Source: Ruminococcus sp.
Lineage (GTDB): Bacteria > Bacillota > Clostridia > Oscillospirales > Ruminococcaceae
Assembly (NCBI GenBank): GCA_015066875.1
Contig: SVNM01000004.1
Coordinates: 1 to 64,000, forward strand
Length of the DNA: 64,000 bases
Direction: 5' to 3'
Positions 1-9,624 of the stretch are shown piece after piece (the first letter of the stretch is position 1; each line of letters starts with the position of its first letter). A program made the translations under genes and the position numbers. The notes under the pieces are model-generated. The model searched no databases and was not told where the DNA came from. It saw only the letters and a list, made by a program, of their open reading frames with translations.

Positions 1-751
1 CTGGCTTGTGTTCACACAGTCTCTTTCGGGAAAGAAGATACCCTACTCCTCTGCAATGCCCGTATATACAAGGTCGAATATATACAAGTATCTTCCGGGA
101 AACGTTTTTCAGTATGTGGGAAGAAATCAGCTTGCTTCGGATATGAACATCAGCCACGTTGATGTAGCCTGTGCAACTGTTCTTGACGTATTTTTCTGCG
201 TTCTGTGGACGGGAGTAATCTCGGTTATTCTTCTTGGCACAGCCATAACAGCTCTGCTTGAAAAGTACGGCAGAAATATCCTTATTATCGGAGCTGTGGG
301 TGTAGTAGCAGTTATAGTGCTTGCGGTTATAGTGCGGTTGAAATTTATGGATAAGGTAAAGGGATATCTTTCAAGATACTCTAAAGCCTTTGAAAAGGAA
401 AACAGGGGAAAGCTTATTCAGGGCGTGGTTTACTATCTTGTGCACAACAGCATTTCAGCGGTTATGTACTTTCTGTGCCTTGCTCTTGTTTTCGGTGACT
501 CAGCTACCGCTTCAGAGCTTGTATCTCTTACGGGAGCATTTCTCTTTGCGTGGATTATCGGTTTTGTAACTCCGGGCGCACCTGGCGGAATAGGCGTAAG
601 AGAATCGGTAATGATTTTTGTCTGCGGAGAAAAACACGAGGAAAAGGTGCTTCTTTTCGTGCTTGTAATGAGAATAGCGTCGGTTGTTGCAGATCTTACA
701 GCATTTCTTATAGGACACATCTATCTTAAAATCAAATCCAAAAAGGCATAA
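1..751 (+). CDS. Flippase-like / lysylphosphatidylglycerol synthase TM-region family membrane protein (5' truncated by window edge)
   Basis: Multi-TM protein ending with TPGAPGGIGVRES motif typical of UPF0104/flippase-like family; ORF open to window start. Confidence 0.75.
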   Translation, partial: WLVFTQSLSGKKIPYSSAMPVYTRSNIYKYLPGNVFQYVGRNQLASDMNISHVDVACATVLDVFFCVLWTGVISVILLGTAITALLEKYGRNILIIGAVGVVAVIVLAVIVRLKFMDKVKGYLSRYSKAFEKENRGKLIQGVVYYLVHNSISAVMYFLCLALVFGDSATASELVSLTGAFLFAWIIGFVTPGAPGGIGVRESVMIFVCGEKHEEKVLLFVLVMRIASVVADLTAFLIGHIYLKIKSKKA

Positions 752-785
752 AACAAGACCTGAGAGGTAACTCTCAGGTCTTGTT
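752..785 (+). terminator. Intrinsic terminator-like hairpin
   Basis: aacaagacctgagag-gtaa-ctctcaggtcttgtt inverted repeat just after stop codon. Confidence 0.75.
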
Positions 786-831
786 GCTTTCTGATATATC
801 CGCCCCTACATATTCGTAACCAATATACAAA

Positions 832-857
832 CAAAAAGGGCGGAAATTTCCGCCCTT
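832..857 (-). terminator. Rho-independent terminator of metH
   Basis: Palindrome AAGGGCGGAAATTTCCGCCCTT followed by T-tract on minus strand, directly downstream of metH. Confidence 0.8.
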
Positions 858-869
858 GCATCAGGTGTT

Positions 870-3263
870 TTATTTCTCCTCATAAACAGAAGAAGCGATA
901 TCCACAGTTTCCTTAGCGTCCTTAGCGTAGAAATCAGCGCCTATCTGCTGAGCATACGAAGCGGTAAGCACAGCTCCGCCCACAACGGTTTTACATTCGG
1001 GATACTGCTCGCTGAGTAGCTTTACAGTATCAGCCATAGCTCCGAGAGTAGTTGTCATAAGAGCGGAAAGTCCCACGAGCTTTACCTTGTGCTCAACAGC
1101 CTTATCAACGATAAGCTGAGGGTCAACGTCTTTTCCAAGGTCGATGACGGTAAAGCCATAGCTTTCAAGAAGCACCTTTACGATATTTTTTCCGATATCG
1201 TGGATATCTCCCTTAACGGTAGCAAGAACGATTTTTCCCTTTGAAACGGGAGCTTCGCCCTTTGCGGAGATTTTCTCCTTGATAATCTCAAAGCAAGCCT
1301 GTGCGGATGTAGCTGTGAGAATAAGCTGAGGAAGGAAGATTTTTCCCTTTTCAAATTTTGCTCCCGCAGAGTCCAGCGCAGGAATGAGGTAGTCGTTGAT
1401 AACAGACATAGCGTCTGTGGTTTCAAGCAGAGCCTGAGCAGATTTCACAGCGTCGTTTTTCAGTCCGTTTTCCACAGCGTAGATAAGGTCGCCGGTCTTG
1501 TCTGCAACGGCTTCGGGAGCCTTATTTGCAACAGGAGCCTGAGCATCTCCGCCGTAAGCCTTTACAAATTCGATGCAGTCCTTATCGATAGCGGAGAGAA
1601 GCTTGTAGGAGCGTACAGCTCCCATAATGGACTCAATATTCGGATTGATGATAGGAAGGTCGAGTCCCGCATAAAGTGCCATAGTGAGGAAGGTGCGGTT
1701 GAGCATTTCACGGTTTGGCAGACCGAATGAGATATTTGAAACTCCCAGCACAGTTTTAAGTCCCAGCTGTGATTTTACCTTGTTAAGAGCGTCAAGGGTA
1801 GCCATAGCGCCCTCCTGCTCAGCGGAAGCGGTAAGTGTAAGGCAGTCGATGTAGACATCTTCACGGGGGATACCGTATTCAAGGGCACGGCTGAGAATTT
1901 TCTCTGCGATTTCAAAGCGTCCCTGAGCTGTTTTGGGAATACCGTTCTTGTCGAGAGTAAGTCCCACCACAGAGGCACCGTATTTTTTTACAAGAGGAAG
2001 GATAGCGTCCAGAGACTCGTCCTCGCCGTTAACAGAATTCACAACAGGCTTGCCGTTATAGACTCTCAGTCCCGCTTCAAGCACTTCGGGAATGGTAGAG
2101 TCAAGCTGAAGGGGAGTATCGCAGATGCTCTGGATAGCCTTTACAGCGTTAATCATCATAGCTTTTTCGTCGATGCCGGGAAGTCCAACATTTACATCGA
2201 GAATATCCGCGCCCGCATTGACCTGTTCAACAGCTTGTCCCAGGATATAGTCCATATCGCCGGCAAGCAGAGCTTCTTTAAAGCGTTTTTTTCCTGTGGG
2301 GTTGATACGCTCGCCGATAACTCTCGGTTGAGAAATATCGACATAATTTACAGCAGAGCATACTCCCACCCTCTGTTTAACATTGCGGTCAGCGCACTTT
2401 TTATCCTTGAGAGCTTCAGCGACGGCTTTTATATGTGCGGGAGTTGTACCGCAACAGCCTCCGAAAATTTTAACACCCATTTCAGCAAGCACAGTTGCGC
2501 TTTCTGCAAACTCATCAGGACCCACACTGAATTGGTTTGTAACAGGGTCAGGAAGTCCCGCATTGGGTTTAGCAACAACAGGAAGCTTTGTAAGAGTGCA
2601 GATTTTCTCAATTACGGGAGCAAGCTCAACAGGTCCCAGCGAGCAGTTTACTCCCACAGCGTCAGCGCCCAGTCCCTCTGCAACAGCAATGAGACATTCA
2701 GGAGAAACTCCCGTAAAGGTACGCTGATTTTCCTCAAAGGTCATAGTAACGATTACGGGCTTGTCAGAATTTTCCTTTACCGCAAGCAGAGCAGATTTAA
2801 CTTCATAGAGGTCGGTCATAGTTTCGATAACGATAATATCAGCGTCTTTTCCCGCAAGAACAGTCTCCTTGTGGATTTCGTAAGCTTCTTCAAAGCTGAG
2901 GGTGCCCGAAGGCTCAAGAAGCTGACCTATGGGGCCTATATCAAGAGCAACAAGAGCTTTTCCCTCCACAGCCTTTCGTGCATTTGAAATTCCCGCAGAG
3001 ACGATTTCAGCGACAGTATAGCCTGTGCCTTCAAGCTTGAAGCGGTTTGCTCCGAAGGTATTTGCATAAACTATATCAGAGCCGTTTTCCGCATAAGCGC
3101 GGTGGATATTCATAACAGCCAGCGGATTTGTAATATTGAGAAGCTCAGGCACGTGACCGGTCTCTACGCCCGCTGACTGAAGCATAGTACCCATTCCGCC
3201 GTCAAGGAAGAGGAATTCACGGTTGTTGAGAAGCTCATAAAACTTATGGGACATACATATCAC
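870..3263 (-). CDS. metH: Cobalamin-dependent methionine synthase (homocysteine-binding, pterin-binding, B12-binding modules; no AdoMet reactivation domain)
   Basis: GGMGTMLQ, GGCCGTTP, RINPTGKKRF, GDIHDIGKNIV motifs; 797 aa; ATG alternative start at 3254. Confidence 0.93.
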   Translation of the reverse strand: MICMSHKFYELLNNREFLFLDGGMGTMLQSAGVETGHVPELLNITNPLAVMNIHRAYAENGSDIVYANTFGANRFKLEGTGYTVAEIVSAGISNARKAVEGKALVALDIGPIGQLLEPSGTLSFEEAYEIHKETVLAGKDADIIVIETMTDLYEVKSALLAVKENSDKPVIVTMTFEENQRTFTGVSPECLIAVAEGLGADAVGVNCSLGPVELAPVIEKICTLTKLPVVAKPNAGLPDPVTNQFSVGPDEFAESATVLAEMGVKIFGGCCGTTPAHIKAVAEALKDKKCADRNVKQRVGVCSAVNYVDISQPRVIGERINPTGKKRFKEALLAGDMDYILGQAVEQVNAGADILDVNVGLPGIDEKAMMINAVKAIQSICDTPLQLDSTIPEVLEAGLRVYNGKPVVNSVNGEDESLDAILPLVKKYGASVVGLTLDKNGIPKTAQGRFEIAEKILSRALEYGIPREDVYIDCLTLTASAEQEGAMATLDALNKVKSQLGLKTVLGVSNISFGLPNREMLNRTFLTMALYAGLDLPIINPNIESIMGAVRSYKLLSAIDKDCIEFVKAYGGDAQAPVANKAPEAVADKTGDLIYAVENGLKNDAVKSAQALLETTDAMSVINDYLIPALDSAGAKFEKGKIFLPQLILTATSAQACFEIIKEKISAKGEAPVSKGKIVLATVKGDIHDIGKNIVKVLLESYGFTVIDLGKDVDPQLIVDKAVEHKVKLVGLSALMTTTLGAMADTVKLLSEQYPECKTVVGGAVLTASYAQQIGADFYAKDAKETVDIASSVYEEK

Positions 3264-3280
3264 CCTTTACAAAAATAAGA

Positions 3281-4405
3281 TTAAACGTTTTCACAGCTTG
3301 TACCGAGGAAGCGGAAATATTCAAGGCTTGAGCTGAGGTCGTTGAGTATGATTTTGGCATTTTTATCGGTAACTCTGCCTGAAAAGTCCAGATAGAACAT
3401 AACCTCAAAGCTTCCGTCCTTAACGGGACGGCTTTCCAGCTTGCAAAGGTTCATACCGTTGATGTAGAACTTGGTAAGCAGGCGGTATAGGCTACCTTCG
3501 GTGTGTGGGATTTTCAGCATAACCGAGATTGTATCTGCGTCATCTGTAACCTGAAGATTTTTTGAAATGCAGATGAATTTTGTTCTGTTTACGGCGCAGT
3601 CTGAAACCGCATCTGAGATAATGTGAAGTCCAAGCCTTTCAGCGCACTCCTTAGAACAGATACAAGCGATATTTTCGTCATCAGAGCTGTTCTTCACAAG
3701 CTCTGCAGAAGTGGCGGTATTACTGTAATCGCTTGTTTTAAGCTTATGGTGAGCGATATAATCCGAGCACTGCGCAAGAGCCTGCGGGTGAGAGTAAATA
3801 CAGGAAATATCGCTGATGGGGATATCCTTTTTTGAAGCAAGGCAATGATTTATCTCAACGCAGACAGTCTTTACGATATAGACATTATACTTGCCCATAA
3901 GGTCGTATGTAGCCGTTACCGAGCCGGCGGTTGAGTTGTGTACAGGGAGAACTCCGTAATCGAGCTCACCGTTTTCCACAGCCTTGAAAACGTCCTCGAA
4001 GGTGGGGTAGAATTTCAGCGGTTTCTCACCGAAAAGAAGTCTTGTGGCAGTTTCAGAATTAGCGCCTGAGGTTCCCTGACAGCCGATATTGGAAGCATTT
4101 TCAAAATCGGGAACAGTGAATGAGTAATCGGGTGAATCGGCAAGGAGACTGCGGTTCTGAAGCTGTTTGCTTATATCCATAATTGTTGTGAAAAGAGCAC
4201 CTGTGCCGTCCTCAAGGGAAGGATCGCCTGTAAGCTCTTTTATACGGCTGATTATTTCAGCCTCACGGTTGCCCTGAAAAACAGGAAGATTATTTACACG
4301 CTTATATTCAGCAACGCCCTTGCAAAGCTCCATACGCTTGAGAAAAAGGCTTAAAATCTGATTGTCGATAGAGTCGATACCACTGCGAAGCTCGCTGAGA
4401 TCCAT
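3281..4405 (-). CDS. pheA: Bifunctional chorismate mutase / prephenate dehydratase
   Basis: N-terminal AroQ-type chorismate mutase (LRSGIDSIDNQILSLFLKRM) followed by PDT (GVLPVHNSTAGSV) and ACT-like region (ESRPVKDGSFEVMFYLDF). Confidence 0.9.
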   Translation of the reverse strand: MDLSELRSGIDSIDNQILSLFLKRMELCKGVAEYKRVNNLPVFQGNREAEIISRIKELTGDPSLEDGTGALFTTIMDISKQLQNRSLLADSPDYSFTVPDFENASNIGCQGTSGANSETATRLLFGEKPLKFYPTFEDVFKAVENGELDYGVLPVHNSTAGSVTATYDLMGKYNVYIVKTVCVEINHCLASKKDIPISDISCIYSHPQALAQCSDYIAHHKLKTSDYSNTATSAELVKNSSDDENIACICSKECAERLGLHIISDAVSDCAVNRTKFICISKNLQVTDDADTISVMLKIPHTEGSLYRLLTKFYINGMNLCKLESRPVKDGSFEVMFYLDFSGRVTDKNAKIILNDLSSSLEYFRFLGTSCENV

Positions 4406-4406
4406 A

Positions 4407-4510
4407 ATAATAAAACCTCCGTAAAGAAAAAATCAAAGCTCACGCCATAAATAACGGAGCTCTATATGGTCATTAGTACCTATTGTAGCAGATTTTTTTG
4501 TAAAAATCAA
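4407..4510 (-). promoter_or_regulatory. pheA promoter and structured leader (attenuator-like)
   Basis: Minus strand TTGATT-N17-TACAAT (4510-4482), then hairpin AGAGCTC...GAGCTTT followed by GATTTTTTC immediately before the RBS. Confidence 0.5.
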
Positions 4511-4665
4511 TAAAAAACGGATAAATATATTGCAAATTGAGGTGTGAATGTGCTATAATAAAATAGACTACGAATAGGCTGAAAAGGCAAGACTGCCCAC
4601 GACGCTGAGTTTCGTGGAATTCAGAAGTCCTGTTTTTGAATTCAGGCTCTTCAAGGAGATATAAG

Positions 4666-5145
4666 ATGAAAAGAATTCTGGGGATAGACCCCGGCTATGC
4701 TATTGTGGGATTCGGTGTTCTCGATTACGACGGCGTCAGATTTACTCCCGTTGAGTACGGCGCAGTGCTTACTGAGGCAGGAACTCCTTTTCCGGAAAGG
4801 CTTCGTGCTATCCACGAGGATATCGAGTTTATTTTTGACCGTTTCAAGCCCGATTGTATGGCGATTGAAAGGCTTTACTTCACCTCAAACCAGAAAACTG
4901 CCATTGATGTTGCTCAGGCAAGGGGAGTTACGGTGCTTTCGGCTTCCAAAAGAGGAATTCCCGTATCCGAGTACACTCCGCTTCAGGTAAAACAGGCGGT
5001 CGTAGGCTACGGCAAGGCTGAAAAGCATCAGGTAATGGAAATGACAAGAAGTATTCTCGGACTTGCACAGATTCCCAAGCCCGATGATGCGGCTGACGCT
5101 CTGGCAATAGCAATATGTCACGGTCACAGTACAAGATTTGATTGA
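4666..5145 (+). CDS. ruvC: Holliday junction endonuclease RuvC
   Basis: MKRILGIDPGYAIVGFGV and AIERLYFTSNQKTAIDVAQARG motifs. Confidence 0.95.
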   Translation: MKRILGIDPGYAIVGFGVLDYDGVRFTPVEYGAVLTEAGTPFPERLRAIHEDIEFIFDRFKPDCMAIERLYFTSNQKTAIDVAQARGVTVLSASKRGIPVSEYTPLQVKQAVVGYGKAEKHQVMEMTRSILGLAQIPKPDDAADALAIAICHGHSTRFD

Positions 5146-5156
5146 AGGGGATAAAG

Positions 5157-5783
5157 ATGATATACAGTGTAAGAGGCAGGCTTGCAGTCAAGGAACTGAA
5201 CTTTGCCGTTATTGAGTGTGCGGGCGTGGGCTACGGCTGTCGCACCACATATACAACAGTATCAAAGCTGGGCGAGATCGGTAGTGAGGCTATGCTTTAT
5301 ACCTACCTCTATGTGAGAGAAGATGTGGTAGAGCTTTTCGGATTTGCTACCCTTCAGGAGCTTAGCTGCTTCAAGCTTTTGATAAGCGTATCAGGAGTGG
5401 GCCCTAAGGCGGCGACAGCTATTCTGTCAGACGTTGATCCCGAACGCTTTGCATTCCTTGTTGCTTCGGGCGACAGTAAATTCTTTACAAAAACAAAGGG
5501 CATAGGCGCAAAAACTGCCCAGAGAATCGTGCTTGAGCTTAAGGATAAGATTTCTTCGGAAACGCTCAGCGGTTCGGTTTCAAAGGACGCTGCAGTCTTT
5601 TCACAGGCTGTTTCGGGCGGTGGCGCAACAACCTCGGTTTCAGAGGCTTTAGAGGCTCTTATGGTGCTTGGATATTCACAGGGCGAGGTTGCTCCCATAC
5701 TGGGCAAGCTTGACGCATCATTAAGCACACAGGACCTTATCAAGGAAACATTGAAATTAATCGCGGCAAAAAACCAGCGATAA
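5157..5783 (+). CDS. ruvA: Holliday junction DNA helicase subunit RuvA
   Basis: MIYSVRGRL start, GVGPKAATAILS and GIGAKTAQRIVLELKDK HhH motifs. Confidence 0.95.
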   Translation: MIYSVRGRLAVKELNFAVIECAGVGYGCRTTYTTVSKLGEIGSEAMLYTYLYVREDVVELFGFATLQELSCFKLLISVSGVGPKAATAILSDVDPERFAFLVASGDSKFFTKTKGIGAKTAQRIVLELKDKISSETLSGSVSKDAAVFSQAVSGGGATTSVSEALEALMVLGYSQGEVAPILGKLDASLSTQDLIKETLKLIAAKNQR

Positions 5784-5818
5784 CGATAATAAATCAAATA
5801 TGAAAGGAAGAAATAACC

Positions 5819-6547
5819 ATGAATCTCGACGAATTACTGAAAGCTGCAATAACCGATCCTTCAAAACGCTCGGTATTTTTACAGACTCTTATCAAGAGCG
5901 ACGTTTACGTAATCTGTAAAAATCCCGTAAAACAGGAAAGAGGAAATAACGAAGGCATCAAGCTTGAGCTTATTACCACACAGAATCCAGACGGGGATAT
6001 CTTTATTCCGTTTTTCACAAGCTTCCGTGCTCTTCAGCAGTTTGCAAAAAGATACGTTGACTGCTATAAGATCAACTGTCTGAGACTTTTCGACCTTATC
6101 CAGTCGGTTTCAGCTGTTCTTAACCCAAATTCATACGGCAAGGAGTTCTCTTCACAGGAAATAAAGAGTATCCTTCTTATTGCCCAGAACCTCAAAATCA
6201 AGGCAATTTCATATAACGAAGCCGATACTATTTCCTACCGTCCTTCAGAGCGTTCACTTGGACATATCACAAAGGCAGCTTCAAAATTCCTTGCAAAGCA
6301 GCCTAACGTAGAAAAAGCTTACATAATGGAAATGATCAAGGGCTGTGAAAGACCTCAGATCCTTATCGTTCTTGATATGATGGGAAGCACAAGAAAGCTC
6401 TTTGTGCCCCTTTCAAAGTACCTTTCAAAGGTTGTAAAGAGCAACGAGCACCTCTGCTTCATAAGCCTTGAGCAGGATATGGGCAAGAAGGCGGCCGCTA
6501 CGGTAGAGCCCTTCTACGTTCGTAAAAAGAGATATTTTGAAAAATAA
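5819..6547 (+). CDS. SseB-family protein
   Basis: GDIFIPFFTSFRALQQFAKR resembles SseB N-terminal domain; 242 aa. Confidence 0.7.
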   Translation: MNLDELLKAAITDPSKRSVFLQTLIKSDVYVICKNPVKQERGNNEGIKLELITTQNPDGDIFIPFFTSFRALQQFAKRYVDCYKINCLRLFDLIQSVSAVLNPNSYGKEFSSQEIKSILLIAQNLKIKAISYNEADTISYRPSERSLGHITKAASKFLAKQPNVEKAYIMEMIKGCERPQILIVLDMMGSTRKLFVPLSKYLSKVVKSNEHLCFISLEQDMGKKAAATVEPFYVRKKRYFEK

Positions 6548-6649
6548 AACCTGTGGCAGACATCGCTTTCTGTAAAGCTTTTCGGAAGGCGGTGTCTGCG
6601 TTGTGCCGATTAAGGCACTTTGATTATTCCCCGAACAGGAGTTGATAAA

Positions 6650-7708
6650 GTGATTCAGACAGAGGAAATGGAGTTTGCCCCGCGTGTTATTACTCCCGAA
6701 AATACCGCAGAGGATAACGAAATAGAGGGCAGTCTCAGACCTCAGACACTGCACGAGTATATCGGACAGGATAAGGTCAAGGAAAATCTGGCTATCTATA
6801 TCGAGGCCGCTAAGCGTAGGCAGGAGCCTCTTGACCACGTTCTGCTGTACGGCCCGCCCGGATTGGGAAAAACTACTCTTTCGGCAATTATTGCCCACGA
6901 AATGGGAGTAAACCTGAGAATAACAACGGGTCCCGCTATCGAAAAGCCCGGCGACCTTGTTTCGCTTCTTACAAGCCTTTCGGAAAACGATGTGCTCTTT
7001 ATTGACGAAATACACCGCCTTTCGCGTGCTGTAGAGGAGATCCTCTACCCCGCACTTGAGGACAGAGTTATAGACATTATCATAGGAAAAGGTCCTTCTG
7101 CACGTTCGATCCGTATGGATCTCAAGCCCTTTACTCTTATAGGCGCTACCACACGTGCCGGCCAGCTTTCTTCTCCTCTGCGTGACCGTTTCGGCGTTAT
7201 CCACCGTCTTGAGCTTTATACAAAAGAACAGCTTACGGATATCGTCCGCAGAAGCAGTATGATTTTAGGTATTCCCTGTACTGCTGACGGAGCATCGGAA
7301 ATCGCAGGCAGAGCACGCGGTACACCCCGAATTGCAAACCGTCTGCTTAAGCGTGTGCGTGATTTTGCCGATGTTATGGGAAACGGCGAGATCACTCAGC
7401 AGATTGCTACAATCGCACTCAGCCGTCAAGAAATAGACTCGCTGGGACTCGACAGCCTTGACAGACGTATGCTTGAAATGATTATCAAGGGCTATGGCGG
7501 AGGTCCTGTGGGACTTGAAACCCTTGCTTCGGCTATCGGCGAAGAGCCGGTTACTCTTGAAGATGTCTGCGAGCCCTTCCTTATGCAGCTCGGATTTTTA
7601 GGAAGAACTCCGAGAGGACGCTGTGCCACAAAGCTTGCCTATGAGCATCTGGGTTTTTCTGTGCCCGATAACGGCAATGGCTCTGACGACGGACAGCTTA
7701 CACTATGA
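6650..7708 (+). CDS. ruvB: Holliday junction branch migration DNA helicase RuvB
   Basis: [43 protein letters not shown] motifs; probable GTG start at 6650. Confidence 0.95.
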   Translation: MIQTEEMEFAPRVITPENTAEDNEIEGSLRPQTLHEYIGQDKVKENLAIYIEAAKRRQEPLDHVLLYGPPGLGKTTLSAIIAHEMGVNLRITTGPAIEKPGDLVSLLTSLSENDVLFIDEIHRLSRAVEEILYPALEDRVIDIIIGKGPSARSIRMDLKPFTLIGATTRAGQLSSPLRDRFGVIHRLELYTKEQLTDIVRRSSMILGIPCTADGASEIAGRARGTPRIANRLLKRVRDFADVMGNGEITQQIATIALSRQEIDSLGLDSLDRRMLEMIIKGYGGGPVGLETLASAIGEEPVTLEDVCEPFLMQLGFLGRTPRGRCATKLAYEHLGFSVPDNGNGSDDGQLTL

Positions 7709-8226
7709 TTTATTCAAAACGGAATCTGCGACATAACCGCAGTGTTGAAAAAGACCTTCCCTGTGGAGCACTTCTAAATGGTCAGGGAATGGGCAGACTT
7801 TCACAGATGAGATACGGAGTCTCTTTCGTGAGACGCTGTGGCTGTGAGTGCATTGCCGTATATAACGCTCTTGCTTTTATGAAAAAGAAGGTGCCTCTTT
7901 CAGAGGTTATTTTCCGTATGGAGCGTTACGGCATAATTTTCGGTCTGCTGGGAAGCAGTCCCTTCTGCTTCAGAAAAGTGATGAAGCATTTTGACGCTGA
8001 ATATACGACAGAGGATTTCTCAGGCGAGGCTTACATCATAAGCTTCTGGACGAAAAAGCCTTTTCTGTCAGCAATACACACGGTTTTCTGCGTTGAGAAT
8101 AACGGCGCAGTAACCGTTTACAACAGATATAATAATCTCGCCGATAAAAAGATATATTCTTCACTGGGCGAGCTTACATACGGACGAAAGCCTGTTTCGG
8201 TTTACAGATTAAAAAAGTCCGTATAA
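7705..8226 (+). CDS. Conserved hypothetical, possible C39/papain-like cysteine-peptidase fold
   Basis: Good ORF overlapping ruvB stop; [12 protein letters not shown] (candidate Cys) and [22 protein letters not shown] (candidate His/Asn). Confidence 0.5.
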   Translation: MIYSKRNLRHNRSVEKDLPCGALLNGQGMGRLSQMRYGVSFVRRCGCECIAVYNALAFMKKKVPLSEVIFRMERYGIIFGLLGSSPFCFRKVMKHFDAEYTTEDFSGEAYIISFWTKKPFLSAIHTVFCVENNGAVTVYNRYNNLADKKIYSSLGELTYGRKPVSVYRLKKSV

Positions 8227-8251
8227 ATAAATTTTGATAGGAGATATTATA

Positions 8252-9604
8252 ATGGGAAGATTATTTGGTACAGACGGAGCAAGAGGAGTTGCTATTACTG
8301 AGCTTACTACTGAGCTTGCTATGCAGATAGGCAGAGCAGCAGCTCTGGTGCTTACAAAAAAGGTAAGCCATAAGCCTCAGATTGTTATCGGCAAGGATAC
8401 AAGAATTTCATCTGATATCCTTGAAGCTGCTCTTTGCGCGGGTATCTGCTCTGTCGGTGCTGACGCTATTATACTGGGAGTAGTTCCCACCCCTGCTGTT
8501 GCATTTCTCGTTCAGGAGAAAAATGCCGATGCGGGAGTTATGATCTCGGCTTCACATAACAGCGTTGAGTTCAACGGCATCAAGCTTTTTGCTTCAACAG
8601 GCTATAAGCTCAGCGACGAAACAGAAGAGGAAATCGAGCGTCTTATTCTTGATAATCCCGAGGAAATCACCCTCGCTTCACATACATCAGTGGGAAGAAT
8701 AACTCACTGTGATACAGCTGTAACTGAGTACATAGAGCACGTAAAGGCTTCCATAGATACGGATTTAAGCGGTCTGAGAGTTGCTCTTGACTGTGCAAAC
8801 GGAAGCTCATCAGCAACTGCAAAGCGTCTTTTTGAAGAGCTTGGTGCAGATGTAAAGCTTATCAGCGCAGAGCCCGACGGTACAAATATCAACAAGAACT
8901 GCGGTTCAACACATATGGAAAATCTTATGAGCTTTGTTGTGGAAAACAGCTGTGACTGCGGTCTTGCCTTTGACGGCGACGCTGACAGATGTCTTGCCGT
9001 TGACGAAAAGGGCGAGCTCATTGACGGCGATAAGCTCATTGCGATCTGCGCAAAGGCTTACAAGGAACAGGGCAGACTTAAAAATAATTCAGCTGTTGTT
9101 ACAGTTATGACAAACCTCGGCTTCAGATATTTTGCAAAGGATAACGATATCGATATCGTTACAGCCAATGTGGGCGACCGCTATGTGCTTGAAAAAATGC
9201 TCGACGGTGATTACAATATCGGCGGTGAGCAGAGCGGTCATATCATCTTCCTCGATAACGCTACAACAGGCGACGGACAGCTCTCAGGCGCAAAGGTGCT
9301 TGAGATACTTAAGAATTCAGGCAAGAAAATGAGCGAGCTTGCCGATGTTATGCAGAAATTCCCACAGGTAATGATAAATGTACGCATTACTCCCAAGGAT
9401 AAGGAAGTATGGAAAAACGACAAGGCTATTACAGGTCTTATCGAAGAGCACGAGAAGACTCTCGGCGAATCAGGCAGAATTCTTGTACGTGAAAGCGGTA
9501 CCGAGCCCCTTATCCGTGTAATGATCGAGGGTAAGGATTTTGCTCAGATAAACGCAATGGCTATGGAAATCGCAGATACTATCAAGGAGCGTTCGGGAAA
9601 GTAA
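8252..9604 (+). CDS. glmM: Phosphoglucosamine mutase
   Basis: MGRLFGTDGARGVA, ISASHNSVEFNGIK, DGDADRC, RESGTEPLIRVM. Confidence 0.96.
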   Translation: MGRLFGTDGARGVAITELTTELAMQIGRAAALVLTKKVSHKPQIVIGKDTRISSDILEAALCAGICSVGADAIILGVVPTPAVAFLVQEKNADAGVMISASHNSVEFNGIKLFASTGYKLSDETEEEIERLILDNPEEITLASHTSVGRITHCDTAVTEYIEHVKASIDTDLSGLRVALDCANGSSSATAKRLFEELGADVKLISAEPDGTNINKNCGSTHMENLMSFVVENSCDCGLAFDGDADRCLAVDEKGELIDGDKLIAICAKAYKEQGRLKNNSAVVTVMTNLGFRYFAKDNDIDIVTANVGDRYVLEKMLDGDYNIGGEQSGHIIFLDNATTGDGQLSGAKVLEILKNSGKKMSELADVMQKFPQVMINVRITPKDKEVWKNDKAITGLIEEHEKTLGESGRILVRESGTEPLIRVMIEGKDFAQINAMAMEIADTIKERSGK

Positions 9605-9624
9605 ACGTAAAAAAGGATTTGCTT

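Noticed and set aside
2235-2987. 250-aa plus-strand ORF antisense to metH
   Set aside because: Lies entirely inside a clear metH gene; no family motifs; typical antisense shadow ORF of biased codons.
6425-7204. 259-aa minus-strand ORF antisense to sseB/ruvB
   Set aside because: Overlaps unambiguous ruvB coding sequence; no recognisable domains.
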